Positions 56,404-64,000 of a stretch of 64,000 nucleotides of DNA are shown here, in pieces (within the stretch, counting starts at the first letter, position 1; every line of letters starts with the position of its first letter). Origin of the DNA: CAVVAH01 sp963746175 (lineage in GTDB: Bacteria; Actinomycetota; Actinomycetes; JACCUZ01); assembly GCA_963746175.1 (NCBI GenBank), contig CAVVAH010000001.1, positions 806,001-870,000 on the forward strand, read 5' to 3'. A program made the translations under genes and the position numbers. The notes beneath the pieces are model-generated. The model did not search any database and had not been told where the DNA came from. It was given only the letters and a program-made list of their open reading frames with translations.

Positions 56404-56744
56404 GTCCCCTCCCAAGTTTGCTACTCAGAGTTTGATCGCCATTACCTGTTGTAATGACCGCCTTGACCTTCGCATGACTCTTCGCGTTCGTGAAGATGCA
56501 AGGAGTGAGGTTCATCCGAACGGCGGAGGAAGCCGTCCGGTCGTGGGAGTTCTGGGCAGGATCTGCGGTCGTTCGTCCCGGACGGGTCGTCGGGGCCGGC
56601 GCACGGTCACCCCCCGACGCTGCGCCGGACGGGTGACGGCGTACGCCGCGGAGGGAGCTCACCCCAGGGCCGTCGGCAGGACCTCGGACTTCCTTGAGCG
56701 ACGGCGCCGCGCCGCGAAGCCCGGTGCGCCTACTGTGCCGTTCC
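56404..56744. other. Divergent intergenic region between c-di-GMP and cyclase genes
   Basis: This 341-bp gap holds the ribosome binding site and palindrome of the micro-ORF operon on the left. On the right it has a TACTGT -10-like box about 9 bases before the ATG of the cyclase gene at 56745. I see no c-di-GMP riboswitch consensus and no supported gene in it. Confidence 0.5.
56440..56456. promoter_or_regulatory. Short palindrome in the leader of the c-di-GMP operon
   Basis: CATTAC-CTGTT-GTAATG is a perfect 6-bp inverted repeat with a 5-base spacer, 37 bases before the ATG of the 31-residue micro-ORF. It is the AT-richest patch nearby and may be an operator for the micro-ORF/GGDEF-EAL transcript. 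Confidence 0.4.
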
Positions 56745-59700
56745 ATGGCGGTCGCCTGCGGCTCGTGCGGGGCGGAGAACCCGGAGCGGGCCAAGTACTG
56801 CCTCGAGTGCGGGGCGAACCTCGCGGTGACGTCGCCCGCCACGGAGACGCGCAAGACCGTCACCGTGATCTTCTGCGACGTGACCGGGTCGACCGCGCTC
56901 GGCGAACGTCTGGACGCGGAGGCGATGCGCTCGGTGATGGCCCGGTACTTCGCCGCCATGAGCGGCGTCGTGGAGTCCCACGGCGGCACGGTGGAGAAGT
57001 TCGTGGGCGACGCCGTGATGGCGGTGTTCGGCGTCCCGGTGCTGCACGAGGACGACGCGGTACGCGCCCTCCGCGCGGCGGCCGGGATGCAGGACGCCCT
57101 GGAGGACGTGAACGACGGCCTGGAGGCCGACCACGGAGTGCGGCTGGCGGCCAGGATCGGCGTGAACAGCGGGGAGGTCGTCGTCGGGACGGACGGCAGC
57201 AAGGGCACCGTCGCGACCGGCGACGCGGTCAACGTGGCCGCCCGCCTCGAGCAGGCCGCGGCGCCGGGCGAGGTGCTCGTCGGCCAGCAGACCTGGGAGC
57301 TGGCTCGTCACGCTGCACGCGCCGAGCGGGTGGCGCCGCTGACCCTGAAGGGCAAGGCGGCCGATGTCCCGGCCTGGCGGCTGCTCGACGTCGAGGACCT
57401 CTCCGAGTCGGAGCGCGTGCCGACGACGAGCAGGCTGGTCGGTCGAGAGCGTGAGGTGGCACTCCTCGAGCACGCCGTGGAGCGGAGCCGGGCGGACCGG
57501 CGCTGCCAGCTCGTCACCGTCCTCGGGGCCGCTGGCGTGGGCAAGACCCGACTGCTGGCCGAGGCGCTCGCGGAGCTCGACCCGGGCACGACCGTGCTCT
57601 CCGGGCGGTGCTTGTCCTACGGCGAGGACATCGTCTTCTGGCCGTTGCAGCAGATGCTGCGCCAGGCCGCGGGTCTCGAGCCCGGTGCGGACGACGCCCA
57701 TGGCCGGTCCCGGCTGCGCTCCCTGGTGCACGACGACCCGGAGGCTCAGCGCATCGTGGAGCGGTTGGCCCCGCTGGCCGGCCTCCAGGGCACGCCCGCC
57801 GAGGCCGACGAGACCCACTGGGCCGTGCGCCGCCTGGTCGAGGCACTCGGGCGCCGGGGCCCGGTGGTGCTCGTGCTGGACGACGTGCACTGGGCCGAGC
57901 CGGCGCTGCTCGACGTCGTCGAGCATCTCGCCGAGTGGAGCCTCGACACACCGCTCCTGCTCGCCGCGCTGGCCCGCCCGGAGTTCCTCGACGACCGGCC
58001 GCAGTGGGGCGGCGGCAAGCTGAACGCGTCGACAGTGCTCCTCGAGCCGCTCCCCGACGACGCCGCCGCCGTGCTGCTCGACAACCTCGAGGGCGCACTG
58101 CCGCACGGCGCCCGGCTGGATGCCGGCACCCGGGCGCGGATCCTGCAGGCGGCAGGTGGCATGCCGTTGTACATCGAGCAGATGCTGGCCATGCTCGCCG
58201 ACGACGGGTGGCCGGGCCCGGACGGCGGGGACGTGCACCGTCGACCGGTCGAGGTGCCGCCCACTGTCGCGGCTCTGCTCGCCGCCCGGCTCGACCGGCT
58301 CCCAGAGGACGAGCGGACCGCACTGGAGGCCGCCTCGGTCGTGGGTCTGACGTTCTACCGGGACGCCGTGGCGGAGCTGGTGTCGGCAGACCCCAGGGCC
58401 GCGTCCGGCTCGCTGAAGGCCCTCAGCCGCAAGGAGCTCGTCCGACCCGCGGGCACCGACCTGCCCGGCGAGGACGCCTTCCGGTTCCTGCACGTCCTGC
58501 TCCGGGACACCGCCTACGCGGCAATCCCGAAGGCACGCCGCGCCGAGCTGCACGAGCGGTTCGCCCGGTGGCTGGACAAGCGCGCGGAAGCGGTCGGGAC
58601 GGACGAGGACGAGTTCGTCGGCCACCACCTCGAGCAGGCCGTCCGGCTACGCCGTGCGCTGGGGCCGGCTTCCGCAGGCCTTGTGGGACTCGCCGAGTCC
58701 GCGGCGGACCGGCTTGCCATCGCGGGCCGGCGCCTCCTGGTCGCCGACCCGATGTCGGCCGCTTCGCTGTACGAGCGCGCGGCTGCGCTGCTCGACCCGC
58801 TCAGCCCCGAGGCGGTCGACCACCTTCGTCGCGCCGCCGCGGCCCGTCAGGAGGCAGGCGACCTCGCCGGGGCGGCGCAGCGGTACGACTCGGCCGCCGC
58901 GAGCGCCCGCGCCACCGGCGACGCACGTCGCGTCCTGCTCTGCGACACCGCATACGTCGTCGTCCGCCTGCACGTCGAAGCGGACCCCGACTCCCCGGCC
59001 GCGCTGCTGGCGGTCGACCGGGCCCTCGAGCGGTTCGAGCAGGATGGCGACGACGAGGGCACGTTGATCGCCGGTCTGGCCAGGCTTGAGCTGCTCAACG
59101 AGCTCGCCACCTGGGGACCGATGGTCGAGCTGGCCGAGCGCCTGCTTCCGGTGGCCCGCCGCCAGCAGGACCTCCTCAGCATCGGGGCGTTGGAGCGATT
59201 CCTGGGCGCCGGGCTGTTCCTCGGACCTTCGCCCTACACGCAGGCGCTCGATCGGATCGACACGAGCGGGGACCCGCGAACCCGCGCCCTGGACGTCGGC
59301 CGGACATTCTCCCGGGCCGCGACGCTGGCCCACCTCGACCGCGCCGACGAGGCGCGGGAGAGCCTCGCCCGGGGCGAGGCCCTGGTGGCAGATGCAGCCA
59401 CCCCCGCAGAGCTCGGGCATGCTGCATTCGGAGGCGGGATGGCCGGCGTGCAGCTCGACGACCTCGAGACGGCGGAGTTCTTCCTGCGGCGTGGGGTCGA
59501 TGCGCTCCGAGCCGTCGGTGAGCGGTCCTGGGTCTCGTCGCTGCTGCCGACGCTCGGCGACGTCCGGCTGGAGCGCGGCGACCCGGTCGAGGCACGGACG
59601 CTGGCCGAGCTCGGCCGCGAGCTGAGCACTCCCCGCGACGCCCACAGCCAGGCCGCCTGGCGGGCCCTGCTCGCGCGGCTGGAGGCCGCCGACGGGGACA

Positions 59701-59936
59701 TCGAGAACGGCACCCGGCTGGCGGACGAGGCAGTCCGCTGGGCCGAGACCACTGATCAGACCGACACCATCGCGGAGGTCCATGTGGCCCGGGCCGAGGT
59801 GCACGAGCGAGCCGGTCGGTTCGCCGAGTCCCGCGCCGACCTGGATGTCGCGCTCGCGGCGTACCAGAGCAAGGGCAGCATCACCGGCGCCCGGCGGGTC
59901 CGCGCGCAGCTGACCCGGCTGTCCGGCCTGGGCTGA
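56745..59936 (+). CDS. Class III adenylate/guanylate cyclase fused to AAA ATPase and TPR-like repeats
   Basis: A 1063-residue multidomain protein. Residues 5-23 are a zinc ribbon (CGSCGAENPERAKYCLECG). Residues about 36-215 are a class III cyclase domain, with metal aspartates Asp45 (FCDVTGST) and Asp89 (KFVGDAVMAVFG) and GDAVNVAARLEQ as the transition-state region. A P-loop (LGAAGVGKTRLL, near 260-270) and VLVLDDVHWAEPALLDVVEH mark an AAA_16/STAND ATPase. The last 450 residues are helical repeats. An ATP- or ligand-gated cAMP producer is the usual interpretation. ATG 56745 is chosen over 56694 because it begins the zinc ribbon. Confidence 0.9.
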   Translation: MAVACGSCGAENPERAKYCLECGANLAVTSPATETRKTVTVIFCDVTGSTALGERLDAEAMRSVMARYFAAMSGVVESHGGTVEKFVGDAVMAVFGVPVLHEDDAVRALRAAAGMQDALEDVNDGLEADHGVRLAARIGVNSGEVVVGTDGSKGTVATGDAVNVAARLEQAAAPGEVLVGQQTWELARHAARAERVAPLTLKGKAADVPAWRLLDVEDLSESERVPTTSRLVGREREVALLEHAVERSRADRRCQLVTVLGAAGVGKTRLLAEALAELDPGTTVLSGRCLSYGEDIVFWPLQQMLRQAAGLEPGADDAHGRSRLRSLVHDDPEAQRIVERLAPLAGLQGTPAEADETHWAVRRLVEALGRRGPVVLVLDDVHWAEPALLDVVEHLAEWSLDTPLLLAALARPEFLDDRPQWGGGKLNASTVLLEPLPDDAAAVLLDNLEGALPHGARLDAGTRARILQAAGGMPLYIEQMLAMLADDGWPGPDGGDVHRRPVEVPPTVAALLAARLDRLPEDERTALEAASVVGLTFYRDAVAELVSADPRAASGSLKALSRKELVRPAGTDLPGEDAFRFLHVLLRDTAYAAIPKARRAELHERFARWLDKRAEAVGTDEDEFVGHHLEQAVRLRRALGPASAGLVGLAESAADRLAIAGRRLLVADPMSAASLYERAAALLDPLSPEAVDHLRRAAAARQEAGDLAGAAQRYDSAAASARATGDARRVLLCDTAYVVVRLHVEADPDSPAALLAVDRALERFEQDGDDEGTLIAGLARLELLNELATWGPMVELAERLLPVARRQQDLLSIGALERFLGAGLFLGPSPYTQALDRIDTSGDPRTRALDVGRTFSRAATLAHLDRADEARESLARGEALVADAATPAELGHAAFGGGMAGVQLDDLETAEFFLRRGVDALRAVGERSWVSSLLPTLGDVRLERGDPVEARTLAELGRELSTPRDAHSQAAWRALLARLEAADGDIENGTRLADEAVRWAETTDQTDTIAEVHVARAEVHERAGRFAESRADLDVALAAYQSKGSITGARRVRAQLTRLSGLG

Positions 59937-59969
59937 CCGCAGAGCGCGTCGCGGCCGGCCGCTCGGCGG

Positions 59970-62900
59970 TCAGCCGAGGCAGGCGGGGCCGAGCAGCGCC
60001 TTGAGGTCACCCATCAGCGCGGGGCTGGGGTTGACCCGCAGGCCGTCGTCGATGCGCAGCACCGTCGTGCGGGAGGCGGCCTGCAGCCGCAGGTGCACCT
60101 CGGTGGCGCCGGGGTGGGTCGCCAGCACCTCCTTGAGCCGCTCGACCACCGGCGGCGTGCAGCGCACCGCCGGCAGCGAGATGACGACCGGGCCGCGCGG
60201 GCCCTCCGACAGGTCCGGGAGCGTGAGCTCCATCGCGACCAGCTTGGGCACGTCCTCGCGGCGGTCCAGCCGGCCCCGCACGACGACGACCGCGTCCTCG
60301 GCCAGCGTGGTCGCGTAGAGCTGGTAGGTCTGCGGGAAGAACATCGTCTCGATCGCGCCCTCGAGGTCCTCGATGGTCGCGATGGCCCAGACGTCGCCCT
60401 TCTTCGTGACCTTGCGCTGCAGCCCCGACACCAGGCCGCCGATCGTCACCTGGGAGCCGTCGGCGCGCTCCTCGGACCCGGTCAGCGAGGCGATGCTGCA
60501 GTCGGTGGCCGCCGTGAGGACGTGCTCGACGCCGAACAGCGGGTGGTCGGAGACGTAGAGGCCGAGCATCTCCCGCTCGTACTGGAGCAGGACGCTCTTG
60601 TCCCACTCGCCGATCGGGATCGGCGGCGTGACGACCAGCCCGTCGTCCGGCTCGCCGTCCGCGTCGTCGCCCCCGAACAGGTCGTACTGGCCGTGGGCCT
60701 CGTTGCGCTTGGTGGCCATGAACGAGTCGATGGCGTCGGCGTGCACGTTGAGCAGGCCGCGGCGCGGGTCGCCGAGCGAGTCGAAGGCGCCGGCCTTGAT
60801 GAGCGACTCGACCGTCTTCTTGTTGCAGGCGACCGGCTCGACCTTCTTGAGGAAGTCGTAGAAGCCGGTGAAGCGGCCCTTCGAGCTGCGGGTGCCGGCG
60901 ATCGACGCGACGACGTTGTCGCCGACGTTGCGGATCGCGGAGAGCCCGAACCGGATGTCGGTGCCGCGCGGCGTGTAGTCGGCGTCGGACTCGTTGACGT
61001 CCGGGCGGGAGGACCTTGATGCCCATCCGGCGGCACTCGTTGAGGTAGAGCGCCGACTTGTCCTTGTCGTCCTTGACCGAGGTGAGCAGCGCGGCCATGT
61101 ACTCGGCCGGGTAGTTGGCCTTGAGGAACGCCGTCCAGTAGGAGACCAGGCCGTAGCCGGCGGTGTGCGCCTTGTTGAACGCGTAGTCGGAGAAGGGGAC
61201 CAGGACGTCCCACAGCTTCTTGATCGCCGCCTCGGAGTAGCTCCTGCGCGCGCATGCCGTCGGAGAACGGCACGTACTCCTTGTCGAGGATCTCCTTCTT
61301 CTTCTTGCCCATCGCGCGGCGCAGCAGGTCGGCCTGGCCGAGCGTGTAGCCCAGCGAGCTGCTGGGCGATCGCCATGACCTGCTCCTGGTAGACGATCAG
61401 GCCGTGCGTGTCGCCGAGGATCTCGGCGAGCGGCTCCTCGAGCTCGGGGTGGATCGGGACGACCGGCTTGCGGCCGTTCTTGCGGTCGGCGTACTCGATG
61501 TGGGCGTTGGCGCCCATCGGGCCGGGGCGGTAGAGCGCGAGGACGGCGGAGATGTCCTCGAAGTTGTCCGGCCGCATCGAGCGCAGCAGCGAGCGCATCG
61601 GGCCGCCGTCGAGCTGGAAGACGCCGAGGGTGTCGCCGCGGGCGAGCAGCTCGTAGGCCTTCACGTCGTCGAGGCCGAGCGTCTCCAGCACGATCGTCTC
61701 GCCGCGGTTGGCCGTGATGTTGCGCAGGCAGTCGTCGAGCACCGTGAGGTTGCGCAGGCCGAGGAAGTCCATCTTCAGCAGGCCGAGCGTCTCGCAGGCG
61801 CCCATGTCGAACTGCGTGATGATCGCGCCGTCCTGCTCGCGGCGCATGATCGGGATGACGTCGATGAGCGGGCGCGCTGGACATGATGACGCCCGCGGCG
61901 TGGACGCCCCACTGGCGCTTGAGGCCCTCGAGGCCGCGCGCGTTGTCGACGACCCGCTTCACCTCGGGGTCGTTCTCGTAGAGCGTGCGGAACTCGCCCG
62001 CCTCGCCGTAGCGCGGGTGGTGACTGTCGAAGATGCCGGCGAGCGGGACGTCCTTGCCCATGACCGGCGGTGGCATCGCCTTGGTGATGCGGTCGCCCAT
62101 GGCGAACGGGAAGCCGAGCACCCGGGCGGAGTCCTTGACGGCCTGCTTCGCCTTGATGGTGCCGTAGGTGATGATCTGGCTGACCCGGTCCTCGCCGTAC
62201 TTCTCGGTGGCGTAGCGGATCATGTCGCCGCGCCGGCGCTCGTCGAAGTCGAGGTCGATGTCGGGCATCGAGATGCGCTCGGGGTTGAGGAACCGCTCGA
62301 ACAGCAGCCCGTGCCGGATCGGGTCGAGGTCGGTGATGCCCAGGGCGTAGGCCACCAGGCTGCCGGCGGCGCTGCCGCGGCCCGGGCCGACCCGGATGCC
62401 GTTCTGCCTTCGCGTGCTGCACCAGGTCGGCCGTGACCAGGAAGTAGCCGGGGAAGCCCATCTGGACCATCACCCCGACCTCGTACTCGGCCTGCTTGCG
62501 GTGGCCCTCGGGGACGCCGCCCGCCGTGCCGGCGTACCGGCGCTGGAGGCCGACCTCGACCTCCTTGACCAGCCAGGACTCCTCGGACTCCCCCGGCGGC
62601 ACCTCGAAGCGCGGCATGAGGTTGGCGCCCTCGGTGAAGGCGACCTCGCAGCGCTCGGCGATGGCCAGGGTGTTGTCGCAGGCCTCGGGGAGCTCGGCCC
62701 AGGTGCGGCGCATCTCCTCCGCCGACTTGAGGTAGAAGTCCTCGGCCTCGAACTTGAAGCGCTTGGGGTCGGCCAGCGTCGACCCCGACTGCACGCAGAG
62801 CAGGACGGCGTGCGCCTCGTGCGTCCTGCGGGAACGTGTAGTGCAGGTCGTTGGTGGCCACCAGCGGCAGCCCGAGGTCCTTGGCCAGCCGCAGCAGGTC

Positions 62901-63509
62901 GGCCTTGACCCGCTGCTCGATCGGCAGCCCGTGGTCCATGACCTCGCAGTAGAAGTTGCCCGCGCCGAAGATGTCGCGGAACTCGGCCGCGGACCGGACG
63001 GCGTCGTCGTACCGCCCGATGCGGAGCAGGGTCTGCACCTCGCCGCCGGGGCAGCCGGTGGTGGCGATCAGCCCCTGCGAGTAGGTCTGCAGGAGCTCCC
63101 GGTCCATCCGCGGCTTGTAGTACTGCCCCTCCAGGCTGGCCAGGCTGGAGAGCCGGAACAGGTTGTGCATGCCGGCGGTGTTCTCGGCCCACATGGTCAT
63201 GTGGGTGTAGGCGCCGCCCCCGGACACGTCGTCGTCGCCGCCGTCGTTCCAGCGGACCCGGGTCTTGTCGCTCCGGTGGGTGCCAGGTGTCAGGTAGGCC
63301 TCGGTGCCGATGATCGGCTTGACCCCGGCGGCCTTGGCCTTCTTCCAGAAGTCGTAGGCCCCGAACACGTTGCCGTGGTCGGTCATGGCCAGGGCCGGCA
63401 TCTGCATGCGGGCGGCCTCGGCGAACAGGTCGTCGAGGCGGGCCGCGCCGTCGAGCATGGAGTACTCGGTGTGCGTGTGCAGGTGCACGAACGAGTCGGT
63501 GGATCCCAT
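59970..63509 (-). CDS. dnaE: DNA polymerase III alpha subunit, six apparent one-base insertions
   Basis: The replicative polymerase subunit. From ATG 63509 (FVHLHTHTEYSMLDGAARLD, the PHP domain start), through PDIDLDFDERRR (polymerase aspartates) and DYAFNKAHTAGYGLVSYW, to an OB/tail part ending LLGPACLG. The text is normal but jumps frame six times, each by one extra base, near 62820, 62406, 61877, 61351, 61245 and 61005. Removing them leaves 3534 bases, exactly 1177 residues plus stop, the usual DnaE1 length. No stop codons or substitutions of key residues are seen. Either the reads are wrong or this copy is freshly inactivated. Confidence 0.9.
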
Positions 63510-63852
63510 GCGGTGCTGGCGCCTCGGCTCACGTCGGGAGGGGTCTGGAGGGGCCCGAGTCTAGGTCCGCCCGGAGACAGATCCCGGCGTGTCCGGAAGC
63601 ACCCCAGCCCCCTCGGCGTGTCGCCCCCCACCACCCATGATCACCAGCGACCGCCCCCGTGTCCGCCACCCCCGAACACTCGTTTGCGACATGGATCCCC
63701 GACACGCGGAAGGGTCACCGGCGTGTCGGGGAGCTAGGTCGCAAACGATCTTGATCTGACAGATGGACCAGCAGATCGTCCACACGCCAAGGCCGTCCCC
63801 AGATCGGCTGTCCGCGCGCCGAACAACTGCCGGACCGGTCGAGCGTCGCAGC
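63510..63852. other. Intergenic region upstream of dnaE
   Basis: This 343-bp gap lies between the dnaE start (minus) and a partial gene (plus). It holds copy B of the nested palindrome (63680-63748). I see no gene; open frames here are short and lack ribosome binding sites. Confidence 0.5.
63680..63748. repeat. Nested palindromic element, copy B
   Basis: The outer arms TCGTTTGCGAC (63680-63690) and the exact complement (63738-63748) enclose inner arms TCCCCGACACGC (63696-63707) and the exact complement (63721-63732). The layout and core bases CGTTTGCGAC and GACACGC match copy A at 39537-39604, while the central loop differs. It lies between dnaE and the partial gene at 63853. Confidence 0.75.
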
Positions 63853-64000
63853 ATGACCCGACAGCCACCGGACCTCTCTGCGGACTTCGTGGCACACCCA
63901 CGGACGAGAGCGGAGCTACGCAGCGCCGGCCTGACCTGGCGCGAGATCGACGGGCCGCTATGGAGCACCCTTCGGCCAGGCGTGCACCTGTGGCTGCCCG
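63853..64000 (+). CDS. AbiEi/DUF559-like protein, N-terminal fragment
   Basis: The first 49 codons of a gene that runs off the right edge. It begins MTRQPPDLSADFVAHPRTRA, followed by ELRSAGLTWREIDGPLWSTL and RPGVHLWLP. This pattern, a small winged-helix with L-x-x-x-G-L-x-x-x-x-I and then a strand with R-P-G-V, is typical of AbiEi-antitoxin-like N-terminal domains in front of DUF559 nuclease-like domains in actinobacteria. The C-terminal part is not visible. Copy B of the palindromic element lies about 100 bases upstream. Confidence 0.5.
   Translation, partial: MTRQPPDLSADFVAHPRTRAELRSAGLTWREIDGPLWSTLRPGVHLWLP

Noticed and set aside
56404..56500. A c-di-GMP riboswitch in the leader of the GGDEF-EAL operon
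   Set aside because: The conserved GEMM segments (such as GGCAAACC with ACGCAAAGCC) are not present in either strand.
60990..62830. Inteins or introns as the cause of the dnaE frame breaks
   Set aside because: Each break is a single extra base with continuous flanking text. No inserted domain, splice motif or large gap is present.

Overview
This 64 kb window is chromosomal DNA from a very GC-rich actinobacterium (class Actinomycetes). The order of the his, trp, gltBD and lgt genes, the small actinobacterial marker families in the trp region (TIGR02234, HGxxPAAW, TIGR03085), the frequent GTG starts and the PKD-type secreted protein point to Nocardioidaceae or a close relative. Family identities come from reading motifs; no database search was made.

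Layout. 1-91 is the 5' end of a principal sigma factor gene. 277-12964 is a mixed region: a PAS/SpoIIE-type phosphatase, a HhH-GPD glycosylase, a universal stress protein, a frameshifted EAL remnant, a methyltransferase, hydrolases, a patatin/acyltransferase pair, a Nudix protein and small membrane proteins. 12952-28125 holds central metabolism: pyk, a secreted subtilase, gltD-gltB, a VIT-type transporter, lgt, a Sco1-like lipoprotein and trpA-trpB-trpC. 28234-34450 continues the trp/his supercluster with membrane proteins, an inserted DUF222-HNH gene, trpE and hisI. 34525-41448 carries two ABC half-transporters separated by a ParA/MinD-like gene and two damaged secreted-protein genes. 42131-49232 is the his operon, read hisD-hisC-hisB-(spermidine synthase-like)-hisH-(membrane protein)-hisA/priA-ridA-hisF. 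49294-53430 holds an ArsR/SRPBCC pair and envelope proteins. 53521-59936 is a second-messenger region with a GGDEF-EAL membrane enzyme, a DUF5317 partner and a divergent class III cyclase/ATPase. 59970-63509 is dnaE. The window ends inside a small regulator-like gene.

The genes fit together as amino-acid biosynthesis (Trp, His, Glu), envelope work and signalling. Many his and trp neighbours overlap by ATGA or GTGA, so they are probably translationally coupled. No trpF is visible, which agrees with PriA doing both isomerisations.

The most unusual element is a leader at 56243-56403 in front of the GGDEF-EAL gene. It encodes two untracked micro-ORFs, a 31-residue hydrophobic peptide ending KWGN and a 19-residue peptide ending KWGC, chained by their stop/start regions to the c-di-GMP enzyme. 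Also notable: dnaE reads as a normal 1177-residue protein only if six single extra bases are removed; several other genes have single-base frameshifts; and a set of long intergenic palindromes includes one family present twice (39537 and 63680).
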